The notes beneath the pieces are model-generated. The model was not told the DNA's origin. It searched no databases and saw only the letters and a program-made list of their open reading frames with translations. Made by a program: the position numbers and the translations under genes. A stretch of 64,000 nt of DNA from WTFY01 sp011523795 (GTDB lineage: Bacteria > Pseudomonadota > Gammaproteobacteria > UBA4575): the NCBI GenBank assembly GCA_965207475.1, contig OZ242278.1, positions 1,922,001 to 1,986,000 of the forward strand. The letters run 5' to 3'. Every line of letters begins with the position of its first letter. Within the stretch, counting starts at the first letter, position 1. This document shows, piece by piece, positions 52,613-61,973 of this stretch.

Positions 52613-53395
52613 ATGCTGGAATCTGAACTGTTCAGGCTGGCCGGGCTGTTCCGGAATCTCCAGGGCTGGTATGACAGCCCTGCGGGGCAGGTCTTGTTTG
52701 CGGAATTGCAGAGTACGCTGGCCAAGCTGCTGTCCGGACTTTTCGGGTACTATGCGGTTCAGGTCGGTTCCCTCAGCACCCGGGTCGACCTGCTGCAGAA
52801 CAGCCCTGTCGGACAGAAATTTCATATGTCACTGGATCCGGAGCAGGGCTCGCTTGCAGCCAGTCCTCTTGCCCTGCCTTTCCAGCACGATACCCTGGAC
52901 CTGGTTGTGCTGCTGCATACCCTGGATTTTTCCCACGACCCGCACCAGGTCCTTCGGGAGGCACACAGGGTGCTGATATCCGAGGGTCACCTGGTCATGG
53001 TCGGGTTCAATCCGTTCAGTGTCATGGGACTTGGCAGGCTGGCCCTGTGGCGTACCAGGCGCGTGCCCTGGGTGGGCCATTTTTATACCTCGAGACGCCT
53101 GAGGGACTGGTTCTCCCTGCTCGATTTCACCGTGGTGCAGACGGAATACGTCGGGCTGCGTCCTCCCATACAGAACCTTCGCATTCAGCAGCGCCTGCAG
53201 TTCCTCAACCATGTCGGCCATTACGGACTGGCCTGCCTGGGTGGTGTGCGGATATTTGTGGCCAAGAAACGCGTGCTCACGCTCACCCCCCGCCTGTCGC
53301 CCTGGCGTCCGCGCCAGCGGGTTCTGCCGGTCAATGTAGCCGAGCCCTCGGCACGGGAAGCAAGCCATGCCCGAGCGGGTCGACATCTTCACTGA
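52613..53395 (+). CDS. Class I SAM-dependent methyltransferase-like protein
   Basis: A 260-residue protein of the group commonly found beside rnhA. LPFQHDTLDLVVLLHTLDFS and HDPHQVLREAHRVLISEGHL are the later motifs of the SAM fold, but the glycine-rich motif I is degenerate (AVQVGSLSTRVDLLQ). Substrate unknown. Its last 29 bases overlap the rnhA start. Confidence 0.82.
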   Translation: MLESELFRLAGLFRNLQGWYDSPAGQVLFAELQSTLAKLLSGLFGYYAVQVGSLSTRVDLLQNSPVGQKFHMSLDPEQGSLAASPLALPFQHDTLDLVVLLHTLDFSHDPHQVLREAHRVLISEGHLVMVGFNPFSVMGLGRLALWRTRRVPWVGHFYTSRRLRDWFSLLDFTVVQTEYVGLRPPIQNLRIQQRLQFLNHVGHYGLACLGGVRIFVAKKRVLTLTPRLSPWRPRQRVLPVNVAEPSAREASHARAGRHLH

Positions 53396-53807
53396 CGGCG
53401 CCTGCCGGGGCAATCCCGGACCCGGCGGGTGGGCTGCGCTGCTGCGCTATGGTGATGCGGAAACCACCATCCACGGGGCGGTCATGCAGACGACCAACAA
53501 CCGCATGGAGCTCCAGGCGGCATTGTCTGCCCTGCAGAAGCTCAAGCGCCCCTGCAGTGTCCGCATCACCACTGACTCGGAGTATCTGATGAAAGGAATC
53601 CTGGAATGGATGCCGAACTGGAAACTCAAGGGCTGGAAGACTTCCTCAAGGAAACCCGTCAAGAACCAGGACTTGTGGCAGCAGCTGGACAGGCAGGTTG
53701 AAATGCATGACGTGACATGGAACTGGGTCAAGGGTCATGCCGGGCATGTGGAAAATGAGCGGGTCGATCGCTTGGCCAACGAGGCGATCGACAAGCTGCT
53801 GCAGTAG
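53367..53807 (+). CDS. rnhA: Ribonuclease HI
   Basis: A 146-residue enzyme that removes RNA from RNA:DNA hybrids. TDGACRGNPGPGGWAALLRYG carries the first aspartate, NNRMELQAA the glutamate, TDSEYL the second aspartate, and ENERVDRLANEA the fourth carboxylate. It overlaps the methyltransferase and is followed by dnaQ in the same direction after 31 bp; in E. coli rnhA and dnaQ are divergent. Confidence 0.97.
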   Translation: MPERVDIFTDGACRGNPGPGGWAALLRYGDAETTIHGAVMQTTNNRMELQAALSALQKLKRPCSVRITTDSEYLMKGILEWMPNWKLKGWKTSSRKPVKNQDLWQQLDRQVEMHDVTWNWVKGHAGHVENERVDRLANEAIDKLLQ

Positions 53808-53838
53808 ATCGAAACCGAACCGAGGAGAGATCGGCACG

Positions 53839-54558
53839 ATGCGCCATGTCATTCTGGATACCGAGACGACGGGTCTCGATGCCTCGCAGGGCCACCGCAT
53901 CATCGAGATCGGGTGCGTGGAGATGCTGCATCGGCGTGTGACCGAGCGCGTGTTTCACCAGTACCTGAATCCCGGGCGGGAGATCGACGAGGCGGCACTG
54001 GAAATCCACGGGATCACCCGGGAATTCCTCGAGGACAAGCCCGTGTTTTCCAAGATTGCAGACGAGTTTCTCGCGTTCATCGAGGGGGCGGAACTGGTGA
54101 TACACAATGCCGCGTTCGACGTCGAGTTTATCAACACCGAGCTGTCCATTGCCGGGCACCAGGTGGCCGACATCCAGGCCCGCTGCACGGTTACGGATAC
54201 TCTCGAGCTGGCGAGAAAGATGCATCCGGGGCAGAAAAACAGCCTGGACGCCCTGTGCAGGCGGTACGAGATCAGCAACCCGGTGCGCGAACTGCACGGC
54301 GCCCTGCTGGATGCCCAGATCCTGGCCGAAGTGTACCTGGCGATGACAGGCGGGCAGTCTGTCCTCCGCTTGGATACGGATGAAGCCGAGCGCGAATCCC
54401 GCCAGCGGCTGGCCTCGCAGCAGGCGATGAAATCCCGGCCCGCCTTCCGGGTCATCGAGGCCGGCGAAGACGAACTGGCGGCTCATGAAGCATTCCTGGA
54501 CATGATCCAGCAGGAGAGCGAATCAGGCTGTGTCTGGAGAAAGGAGCCTGACAGCTAG
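53839..54558 (+). CDS. dnaQ: DNA polymerase III epsilon subunit (proofreading exonuclease)
   Basis: A 239-residue 3'-5' exonuclease. ATG 53839 gives MRHVILDTETTGLDASQGH and has GAGGAGAG ahead; the frame is open from 53737. Exo I LDTETTGL, Exo II HNAAFDVEFIN and Exo III HGALLDAQILAEVY are complete. The C-terminal 60 residues hold the segment that binds the alpha subunit. Confidence 0.96.
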   Translation: MRHVILDTETTGLDASQGHRIIEIGCVEMLHRRVTERVFHQYLNPGREIDEAALEIHGITREFLEDKPVFSKIADEFLAFIEGAELVIHNAAFDVEFINTELSIAGHQVADIQARCTVTDTLELARKMHPGQKNSLDALCRRYEISNPVRELHGALLDAQILAEVYLAMTGGQSVLRLDTDEAERESRQRLASQQAMKSRPAFRVIEAGEDELAAHEAFLDMIQQESESGCVWRKEPDS

Positions 54559-54701
54559 GCACTGCACAGCGGCCGCCAGGGAGAATTTACGGGCAGGGTG
54601 AAGGGAAGGGGATGCGTGCCCGGTCATGAGACGGTTGCCGTGCCAGTCGAATTTCGCTACATTGATGCCGCAACTTCTGGTCAGCTTCGGGGACATTTAT
54701 C

Positions 54702-54938
54702 ATGAGACAAAAGTTATTGGCATGCGCGGTACTGATCTTTTCTGTGGTGATTGCCGGGTGCAGCAAGGATGAAGCGGATTCGGACACGGACACCATCTGG
54801 GTTGGTGAAGTGTATGCCGAGGCAGGCTCCGGCTCGGCGACGGTTCTGGGAGAATTTGGTTCGTACGACGAATGTGTCGAGAAGGCACTCAAGGAGTCGG
54901 GATCCGGCGTGTTCAACTGCGGGGTCAAGCTGCCCTGA
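54702..54938 (+). CDS. Small lipoprotein
   Basis: A 78-residue protein with signal MRQKLLACAVLIFSVVI and lipobox IAGCS at residue 20. The mature part is acidic, with a later pair of cysteines (YDECVEK and VFNCGVK) that could form a disulphide. Function unknown; convergent with smpB. Confidence 0.72.
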   Translation: MRQKLLACAVLIFSVVIAGCSKDEADSDTDTIWVGEVYAEAGSGSATVLGEFGSYDECVEKALKESGSGVFNCGVKLP

Positions 54939-54974
54939 CCCGTACACTGGCCGTCAGCAGGCCGCAATCCTGGG

Positions 54975-55448
54975 TCACTTTGCCTTTTTCAGGATTCGCT
55001 GCCTGTCGCGCTTCCAGTCCCGTTCACGGATGCTTGCGCGCCGATCGTGTTTCTGCTTGCCTTTCGCAATGGCAATTTCAAGCTTGGCCTTGCCCCGCTT
55101 CCAGTACATGGACAGTGGAACGATGGTGTACCCCTTGCGGTCAACGGCTCCGACCAGCTTTGCAATCTCGCCCCTGTGAAGCAGCAGCTTGCGGGTGCGC
55201 GTGGGATCGGCGTGGACATGGCTTGAAGCCGTGGGCAGCGGGTTGATGTGTGCACCGAGCAGCCAAGCTTGCATGTTCTTGATCAGGACATAGCTTTCCT
55301 TGAGCTGGAGATGTTTTGCCCTGAGGCTCTTGACCTCCCAGCCTTCAAGGACCAGGCCCGCCTCCAGGTGTTCGATGATGAAATAGTCGTGCCGGGCTTT
55401 CTTGTTGACTGCGATCTGGTTATCCTGTTTGGGCTTGGCAGGGGTCAT
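54975..55448 (-). CDS. smpB: SsrA-binding protein SmpB
   Basis: A 157-residue partner of tmRNA in ribosome rescue. ATG 55448 gives MTPAKPKQDNQIAVNKKARHD. HIEHLEAG-type strand region (YFIIEHLEAGLVLEGWEVKS), IKNMQAWLLGAHINP and the basic tail with KRDRQRILKKAK are typical. The ssrA gene is not in the window. Confidence 0.96.
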   Translation of the reverse strand: MTPAKPKQDNQIAVNKKARHDYFIIEHLEAGLVLEGWEVKSLRAKHLQLKESYVLIKNMQAWLLGAHINPLPTASSHVHADPTRTRKLLLHRGEIAKLVGAVDRKGYTIVPLSMYWKRGKAKLEIAIAKGKQKHDRRASIRERDWKRDRQRILKKAK

Positions 55449-55560
55449 GCGGGTATTGTAATGAATTCGTTCCAATCCTGCGTTTAATTGGTCCCGACAC
55501 GGGACAGTATGAAGGAAAGCGCAGGCATCGGCTTATCGGCAGGGATAAAACGGACCGGTC

Positions 55561-56940
55561 ATGTCCAACTCTAGAGTTTCCATACACGGGTACTGGTCGT
55601 CCCGTCTCATGTTTATCCTGGCCGCTGCCGGTTCGGCAGTCGGCCTGGGGAATGTCTGGAAGTTCCCGTACATGGCGGGCGACAGCGGCGGCGGGGCGTT
55701 CGTGCTGGTGTACCTGGTCTGCATTGCCCTGCTTGGCCTGCCGGTCATGGTGTCGGAGGTTCTGCTCGGGCGCAGGGGGCGCAGCAGCCCGGTCAATACC
55801 ATGCGCGCTCTGGCTGAAGAGGAAAATCGCAGCACCTCGTGGAGCCTGGTTGGTTTCATGGGCATCCTGGCAGGCTTCATGATCCTATCCTACTACAGTG
55901 TCATTGCGGGCTGGACGCTGGCCTACGTGCTGGAAGCGGCACAGGGCAGCTTTACCGGCTTGACCGGCGGGAAGTCCGGCGAGGTGTTCAGCCGGCTGGT
56001 GTCGAATCCGTGGAGGTTGCTGTTCTGGCATACCGTGTTCATGGTCCTGACGATGGCCGTGGTGGCACGGGGGGTCCGCAAGGGGCTTGAGAATGCCGTG
56101 CGGTTCCTGATGCCGGCCCTGTTCGTCCTGATCCTGGTGATGGTCGTGTATGCCCTCGTGCATGGAGATTTTCTTGCGGGACTGAAATTCCTCTTCAATC
56201 CTGATTTTTCCAGGATCACGCCCGAAGTGGCGCTGAAGGCCCTGGGCCACGCCTTTTTCACCCTGAGCCTGGGTATGGGTGCCATCATGATGTACGGTTC
56301 CTATTTGCCCCGCAATGCATCGATTGGCAGTACAAGCGTCCAGGTCGCCCTGGCGGATACCGGGATCGCAATCCTGGCCGGGCTGGCCATTTTCCCGATC
56401 GTGTTTGCCAACAACCTGGAATCCGGCCAAGGCCCGGGACTGATATTCAATACCCTGCCGCTGGCTTTCGGAAACATGCCGGGCGGCATGTTTTTCGGCC
56501 TGCTGTTTTTCACGCTGCTGTTTTTTGCTGCGTGGACTTCTGCGATTTCCCTGATTGAACCGGCCGTCGCCTGGCTGGTTGAGCGGTTCTCGATTTCCAG
56601 AGTCTCGTCCGCATTGGCCTGCGGGCTGGTGACCTGGACCGTCGGACTGGGCACGGTGTTTTCCTTCAACCACTGGACCCGGATCGGATGGCTTGACGGG
56701 ACCCCGTTCGAAGGCAAGTCTTTTTTCGACCTGCTGGATCATCTTGCCGTGAACATCATGCTGCCGCTGGGCGGAATCCTGATCTGCCTGTTTGCCGGGT
56801 GGGTCATGAGCGAAAACTCCAGCCGAGACGAGCTGGGCATGAAGCATTCCTTCGTATACGGGTTGTGGCGCATGCTGGCCAGGTATGTCGCACCGGCCGG
56901 CATGATCCTGGTATTCCTGCATGTACTGGGTGTCTTTTAG
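55561..56940 (+). CDS. Sodium-dependent transporter, NSS family
   Basis: A 459-residue inner-membrane symporter of the neurotransmitter:sodium type. The start MFILAAAGSAVGLGNVWKFP followed by GGGAFVLVYLVCIALLG is the family signature, with about eleven or twelve hydrophobic segments. Substrate is probably an amino acid but cannot be told from sequence. Ten bases separate its stop from ratA. Confidence 0.92.
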   Translation: MSNSRVSIHGYWSSRLMFILAAAGSAVGLGNVWKFPYMAGDSGGGAFVLVYLVCIALLGLPVMVSEVLLGRRGRSSPVNTMRALAEEENRSTSWSLVGFMGILAGFMILSYYSVIAGWTLAYVLEAAQGSFTGLTGGKSGEVFSRLVSNPWRLLFWHTVFMVLTMAVVARGVRKGLENAVRFLMPALFVLILVMVVYALVHGDFLAGLKFLFNPDFSRITPEVALKALGHAFFTLSLGMGAIMMYGSYLPRNASIGSTSVQVALADTGIAILAGLAIFPIVFANNLESGQGPGLIFNTLPLAFGNMPGGMFFGLLFFTLLFFAAWTSAISLIEPAVAWLVERFSISRVSSALACGLVTWTVGLGTVFSFNHWTRIGWLDGTPFEGKSFFDLLDHLAVNIMLPLGGILICLFAGWVMSENSSRDELGMKHSFVYGLWRMLARYVAPAGMILVFLHVLGVF

Positions 56941-56949
56941 GGTCTGCCC

Positions 56950-57387
56950 ATGGTTCACGTGCAACGCAGTGCGATGCTCCCCTATACCACAGCGCAGATG
57001 TATCGGCTGGTCAATGATATCGAGTCTTATTCGGAGTTCGTTCCCTGGTGCACCCGCAGCGAGATCAACTTCAAAACCGAACAGGTGATCGAAGCCACGC
57101 TGCATTTCTCCAAGGGTGCCCTGGGGGCAGAGATGACCACGCGCAATGAACTGGTCGAGGACTGCCGGGTCACCATGAACCTGGTGAAAGGTCCGTTCAG
57201 GCACCTGAAAGGTGTTTGGCAGTTTTACGAACTCGATGGAAATCACTGCAGGGTGGAACTGGAGATCACGTTTGCATTTTCAAGCCGCGTGTACGAGTTC
57301 ACGCTGGGACCGATCTTCCATTCCCTGGCCAACAGGATGATTACCGTCTTTCGGCAGCGAGCCGAGGACACCTATGGAAAGCGATAG
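56950..57387 (+). CDS. ratA: RatA, START-like (coenzyme Q-binding/ribosome) protein
   Basis: A 145-residue SRPBCC-fold protein. RSAMLPYTTAQMYRLVNDI followed by ESYSEFVPWC is characteristic. In E. coli RatA has been linked to inhibition of 70S assembly, and its relatives to coenzyme Q; the role is debated. It overlaps rnfH by 14 bases, the normal ratA-rnfH pair. Confidence 0.93.
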   Translation: MVHVQRSAMLPYTTAQMYRLVNDIESYSEFVPWCTRSEINFKTEQVIEATLHFSKGALGAEMTTRNELVEDCRVTMNLVKGPFRHLKGVWQFYELDGNHCRVELEITFAFSSRVYEFTLGPIFHSLANRMITVFRQRAEDTYGKR

Positions 57388-57661
57388 GTGGATTTCCGTA
57401 ACGGTGTGCTATGCGCTGCCCGATCATCAGGAGGTGGTTCCCTTGACCGTCATGCCGCATACCACGGTGCTGCAGGCCATCGAGCAGTCGGGGATCCTGG
57501 AAAAATATCCTGAAATCGAGGTGCGCGAAGGCAGTATTGGAATATTCGGTCATCCCGTCAGGCTGGACCGCCGGCTGAGACAGCATGACCGGGTAGAGAT
57601 CTATCGCCCCCTGCATGAAAACCCGGTGGATGCGCGAAGGAAGCGTGCCGGGCAGGGCTGA
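57374..57661 (+). CDS. rnfH: RnfH, ubiquitin-like protein
   Basis: A 95-residue beta-grasp protein. ISVTVCYALPDHQEVVPLTV and GIFGHPVRLDRRLRQHDRVE then IYRPLHENPVDARRKRAG match the family. Usually paired with ratA; biochemical function not settled. Confidence 0.93.
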   Translation: MESDRWISVTVCYALPDHQEVVPLTVMPHTTVLQAIEQSGILEKYPEIEVREGSIGIFGHPVRLDRRLRQHDRVEIYRPLHENPVDARRKRAGQG

Positions 57662-57714
57662 TGCGCCCCCCGGGAATTACGGTTCCTGAAGGCTTGTGCC
57701 CGGCGGGTTCGGGC

Positions 57715-58107
57715 TTACCGGTCCGTATCCTTTTCGTTCTCAGCTTCGTTCTGCTCAACAGGAGCCGTCTCGGCAGTCGGGATATTGTGCTTGATGATCT
57801 CGATGACCTCGTTGCGATCGAAGATGAGTGTCAGCTGGCTGCGCCGGGATTGCGCATGGCCCGGATTCAGCATGTACAGGTAGTCCCAGCGATCGGGATG
57901 GAAGCTGTCGACGATCAGCGGTGTGCCCAGCAGGAAATGCACCTGCTCCTTGGTCATGCCCAGCCTGATCTGTTCAACGGCCTGCGCTTCCAGTACGTTG
58001 CCCTGCTGGATGTCGATCTTGTAGACTTTCAACAGCTCGTTCCCGCACCCGCCCAGGGAAGCCACGAACAGCAGCATGCAAAGCAGGGTAAAGGGGCGGT
58101 GCTTCAT
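57715..58107 (-). CDS. bamE: Outer-membrane assembly lipoprotein BamE
   Basis: A 130-residue lipoprotein of the BAM complex. Lipobox LGGCG near residue 21, then IDIQQGNVLEAQAVEQIRLG followed by MTKEQVHFLLGTP and RWDYLYML, all family hallmarks. The C-terminal 25 residues are acidic and variable. Its start overlaps the recN stop by four bases, giving a nadK-recN-bamE unit. Confidence 0.96.
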   Translation of the reverse strand: MKHRPFTLLCMLLFVASLGGCGNELLKVYKIDIQQGNVLEAQAVEQIRLGMTKEQVHFLLGTPLIVDSFHPDRWDYLYMLNPGHAQSRRSQLTLIFDRNEVIEIIKHNIPTAETAPVEQNEAENEKDTDR

Positions 58108-59783
58108 GCCGGATGGCTGAGGGTTTGCTGCAGCATCTCTCTGGCATGCTCCTGTGTGTTGCGGGTCATTTCAACGCCGCCGAGCATGCGCGCCAGTTCC
58201 TCGATACGGGCCTCTTCGGCGAGATGTGAGATTTCAGCCCGTACGGTTGCACCGTGCTCGGTTTTGTTCACCCTGTAGTGATGGTGCGCTTGGGCCGCCA
58301 CCTGTGCAAGGTGTGTGACACAGAAGACCTGCGCGTTGCGGCTCAGTTCGCGAAGGTGTCTGCCGACAATTTCAGCGGTGGCTCCGCCTACGCCGGTATC
58401 GACCTCATCGAAGATCAGGGTCGGGATGTCCAGGTGGTTGGTGGTGGCGATCTGTATGGCCAGACTGAGCCGGGACAGCTCACCGCCGGAGACGATCTTG
58501 TTCAGGGGTCGCAGCGCCTGGCCCGGATTGGTGCTGACCTGAAACTGCAGGTCGTCTAGGCCGTTCGGACCCGGTTCGGAGTTTTCCAGGGGCCGGATAT
58601 CAATGCGGAAGCATCCTCCCTGCATGCCCAGGGCCTGCATGGAACCGGTGATCTGTTCATCCAGCGTGTTGGCAGCAGCCTGCCTCGACGCACTGATTTT
58701 CCCGGCTAGGCTCATGTAGTCTGACTCGGTTTCAAGTATGGACCTGCGGATGGCTTCCGGGTCTTCCCGGGCGTCTTCAAGTTCTTCTACCCGGGTGGCG
58801 ATGGACGCCTGCAAGGCCGTCAGTTCTGCCGGCCTTGCATCGTGCTTGCGGGCGATGTCTTTAATCCGGGAGATGCGTGCCTCGAGCTCCTGCAGCTCCT
58901 GCGGGCTTGCGCAGACCTGCTCGGAATAGTCACGCAGGCTGTGCGCGGCATCCCCGAGCTGTATCTGGGCGACGTGCAGGGCCTCGAGCGATGTCTCCAG
59001 CGCCTTGTCGTGCACGCTCAGTTTTTCTAGCTCGGCCAGCAGCAGGCCGAGTGTGTCGCAGACCGTACCGTCGGTGTCTCCAGCAAGCTGGCTGGAGATC
59101 CGCATGCTGCCTTCGTTCAGCTCTTTCGCATGGCTCAGCTGCACGTGCCGTTCCACGAGGGCTTCGTATTCGCCTTCGGCCAGTTGCAGCTGTTCCAGTT
59201 CCTGGTGCTGATAACGCAGCAACTCCAGTTGGGAGCGTACGTTTTCCCGATTTTCCTCGGCACTTTCCAGCTGCCGGCTGAGGGTTTTCCAGCGGTGATA
59301 CAGCCCTGCCAGGGTTTCGGTGTCATTTCCGGCATAGGCGTCCAGCAGTTCACGCTGCCTGTCCCTGCGCATCAGGGACTGGGATTCGTGCTGGCCGCAG
59401 ACCTCCACCAGCCGTTGACCGATACTTCGCAGCTGCATGACGGGACATGGCGAGCCGTTAATCCAAGCCCTGGATTTTCCGTCCTGCGAGATCACCCGGC
59501 GCAGCACGCAGTCCCCGCCGGGTACGTCCAGGCTGTGCTGGTCGAGCCACTGCAGGGCGGCACCGGAACCGCTTGCATCCAGGGTGGCAATGATTTCGAT
59601 CCTGTCCCCGGGGTTGCGTGCCATGGAAACGTCTGCACGGCTGCCGAGTGCCAGGTTCAGCGCGTCGATCATGATTGATTTCCCGGTTCCGGTCTCACCG
59701 GTCAGCACGTTCATGCCGGGGTGGAAATCCAGCTCCAGCTGCTCGATGATGGCGAAGTTACGGATAAAGATTGACTTCAGCAT
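58104..59783 (-). CDS. recN: DNA repair ATPase RecN
   Basis: A 559-residue SMC-like protein acting in double-strand break repair. Walker A TGETGTGKSIMID at about residue 30, long coiled-coil arms in the middle (residues about 155-345), ABC signature SGGELSRLSLAI, and Walker B TLIFDEVDTGVGG. Twenty bases after nadK on the same strand. Confidence 0.96.
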   Translation of the reverse strand: MLKSIFIRNFAIIEQLELDFHPGMNVLTGETGTGKSIMIDALNLALGSRADVSMARNPGDRIEIIATLDASGSGAALQWLDQHSLDVPGGDCVLRRVISQDGKSRAWINGSPCPVMQLRSIGQRLVEVCGQHESQSLMRRDRQRELLDAYAGNDTETLAGLYHRWKTLSRQLESAEENRENVRSQLELLRYQHQELEQLQLAEGEYEALVERHVQLSHAKELNEGSMRISSQLAGDTDGTVCDTLGLLLAELEKLSVHDKALETSLEALHVAQIQLGDAAHSLRDYSEQVCASPQELQELEARISRIKDIARKHDARPAELTALQASIATRVEELEDAREDPEAIRRSILETESDYMSLAGKISASRQAAANTLDEQITGSMQALGMQGGCFRIDIRPLENSEPGPNGLDDLQFQVSTNPGQALRPLNKIVSGGELSRLSLAIQIATTNHLDIPTLIFDEVDTGVGGATAEIVGRHLRELSRNAQVFCVTHLAQVAAQAHHHYRVNKTEHGATVRAEISHLAEEARIEELARMLGGVEMTRNTQEHAREMLQQTLSHPA

Positions 59784-59803
59784 GAACCTGCCGGGATGAC
59801 CGG

Positions 59804-60709
59804 CTATTTCTTGCGCCGGGGCTTCTTGCCCCGGGGCGCGGCGTTCCAGCGCAGCTTCTTCTGCAGCACGTCGAAGTAATCATACTGCCGGGGCTGGATC
59901 AGCCGTAATGCGCGCTTGCCCTTCTTGATATGGAGGAGGTCGCCGGGCTTGAAGTGCATGTTGATCTGGCCGTCCACGGAGGCCAGGGCGTTATGGCGCA
60001 AATCCTGCCCGGTCAGGGACAGCTCGATCCGGCTGCCTGCGTCCACGACAATGGGCCGGTTGCTCAGGGTGTGCGGGCAGATAGGCACCAGCACGATGGC
60101 GCCAAGGCCGGGGTGCAGAATCGGCCCTCCACCCGACAGGGCGTAGGCAGTCGAGCCGGTCGGTGTGGAGACAATATAGCCGTCCGCACGCAAGGTATCC
60201 AGGTGCTGTCCGTCGACCCGGGTCTCGATTTCGATCATGCGCACCATGCGCAGGGCGTGCACGACGACGTCATTCACGGCAAGGGCCCGGGCATGGGTCT
60301 TGCCGTCCCGGACCAGTGTGGTCTTCAGTACGAAACGTTCTTCCTCGATGTAGTCTCCCGCCAGGATATGGTCCAGTTCCGCTTGCATTTCGTCCGGGCT
60401 GATCTCGGCAAGAAATCCGAGTCGCCCCAGGTTGACACCCAGCAACGGGATTTCACTGTCGATCATAGTATGGGCGGCGTGCAGGAGGGTGCCGTCACCC
60501 CCCACCACGATCACCAGGTCGGTGTGCATCGCCATCTGTTTCAGGCTGCTGGCCTGGACGGACTTCTGGCCGAGCAGCGATGCGGTCACGTCATCCACCC
60601 AGATTTGCAGGGACCTCCTTGAGAGGTATTTGTACAGGGCCCGTACTGGCCCTTTGATCTGCGTGTCGTCGGGCTTGGATATGATCCCGATCTTGGTAAA
60701 CGTACTCAT
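59804..60709 (-). CDS. nadK: NAD kinase
   Basis: A 301-residue ATP-NAD kinase making NADP. VVGGDGTLLHAAH is the substrate-binding GGDGT motif; PTGSTAYALSGGGPI and LRADGYIVSTPTGS are present, with a basic C-terminal tail (RGKKPRRKK). Divergent from hrcA. Confidence 0.96.
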   Translation of the reverse strand: MSTFTKIGIISKPDDTQIKGPVRALYKYLSRRSLQIWVDDVTASLLGQKSVQASSLKQMAMHTDLVIVVGGDGTLLHAAHTMIDSEIPLLGVNLGRLGFLAEISPDEMQAELDHILAGDYIEEERFVLKTTLVRDGKTHARALAVNDVVVHALRMVRMIEIETRVDGQHLDTLRADGYIVSTPTGSTAYALSGGGPILHPGLGAIVLVPICPHTLSNRPIVVDAGSRIELSLTGQDLRHNALASVDGQINMHFKPGDLLHIKKGKRALRLIQPRQYDYFDVLQKKLRWNAAPRGKKPRRKK

Positions 60710-60779
60710 GGTCTGAGGCCTTGTCTGGATGTATCGAACGCTACCACGGATTTCGCGGCAGCACTAGCCAAACATCTTC

Positions 60780-60808
60780 TTGACAACGTTTGCATAGTAT
60801 TGCAATGA
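60780..60808 (+). promoter_or_regulatory. Possible sigma-70 promoter of hrcA
   Basis: TTGACA (60780-60785) is perfect; 17 bp later CAATGA (60803-60808) is a weak -10. It lies about 60 bp ahead of the hrcA ATG. No CIRCE element is seen here. Confidence 0.4.
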
Positions 60809-60866
60809 TGTTTCAGGCGCTTACCGGCATGGTGTGCTGAATTCCTAGCATAGAACGCATTGGGCC

Positions 60867-61922
60867 ATGGCTGCAATCGAAGAGAAAAACTATTCATTCA
60901 ACGAGCGTACCCAGCTTCTGCTCAAGGTTCTGATTGAAAGCTATATTTCCGAGGGCCACCCCCTGGGTTCGCGCACGCTGGCAAAGCGGTCCGAACTGGA
61001 AATCAGCCCGGCTACGGTGCGTAATGTCATGGCTGACCTGGAGGACCTGGGATTCGTCAGCTCACCCCACACTTCTGCCGGGCGCATTCCCACCACCAAG
61101 GCATACCGCCTGTTCGTGGATACCATGCTCAAGGTCCGTCCTCTGACGACGGACGTCGTCTCGCAGATCAGGCAGGATCTCGATCCTTCACAGGACGTGG
61201 GCGGGCTGGTGGAAAGTGCATCCACGCTGCTCTCGGGCCTGACGGGCCTGGCGGGCCTGGTGACCCTGCCCAAGATCGAACGCGCGGAGTTTCGCCATAT
61301 TGAGTTCCTGTCCCTGTCGGACCGCCGTGTGCTGGCCATCATGGTCATGAACCAGCAGGAAGTGCAGAACCGTATCCTGCATGTCGACCGGGAATACACC
61401 GAATCCGAGCTGCAGCAGGCAGCGAACTACATTAATGAGCTGTGCGCGGGCCAGGACCTGGTCGCTGCACGGCGCAAGATCCTGGAGGAGCTGGACTGCC
61501 TGCGGGAAGACATGAACGATCTCATGCGCACGGCCGTGGCCATGGGCGAGCAGCTCTTTTCCGAATCGGGTGCCAAGTCGGATTATGTCGTGGTGGGCCA
61601 GACCAATCTCATGGTGTACGAGGACCTGTCCGACCTCGACAAGCTCAGGAGCCTGTTCGAGGCCTTCAGCCAGAAACAGGAGTTCCTCCGTTTGCTGGAC
61701 CGCTGTATCTGTGCACAGGGTGTGCAGATCTTCATTGGCCAGGAATCCGGGTATGAAGTCCTGGATGACTGCAGCGTCATCTCCTCGCCCTATACGGTGG
61801 ATGACGAGGTCATGGGCGTGCTGGCCGTAGTCGGACCGACCCGCATATCCTATGACAAGGTGATCCCGATCGTTGACCTGACCGCAAGGCTGCTCGGCGA
61901 AGCCTTGAATACCCAGAATTAG
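60867..61922 (+). CDS. hrcA: Heat-inducible transcription repressor HrcA
   Basis: A 351-residue repressor that binds CIRCE sites of chaperone genes. N-terminal winged helix (ISPATVRNVMADLEDLGFV, then HTSAGRIPTTKAYRLFVD) and the GAF-like and C-terminal dimer parts are complete. First of hrcA-grpE-dnaK. Confidence 0.96.
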   Translation: MAAIEEKNYSFNERTQLLLKVLIESYISEGHPLGSRTLAKRSELEISPATVRNVMADLEDLGFVSSPHTSAGRIPTTKAYRLFVDTMLKVRPLTTDVVSQIRQDLDPSQDVGGLVESASTLLSGLTGLAGLVTLPKIERAEFRHIEFLSLSDRRVLAIMVMNQQEVQNRILHVDREYTESELQQAANYINELCAGQDLVAARRKILEELDCLREDMNDLMRTAVAMGEQLFSESGAKSDYVVVGQTNLMVYEDLSDLDKLRSLFEAFSQKQEFLRLLDRCICAQGVQIFIGQESGYEVLDDCSVISSPYTVDDEVMGVLAVVGPTRISYDKVIPIVDLTARLLGEALNTQN

Positions 61923-61973
61923 CCCTTATTATTCTGTTTCCGGATTCCGCTGTGACACATGGCATGTTGAACT

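Noticed and set aside
60710..61973. CIRCE element near hrcA or grpE
   Set aside because: I looked for TTAGCACTC-N9-GAGTGCTAA and close variants in both intergenic gaps and found none.
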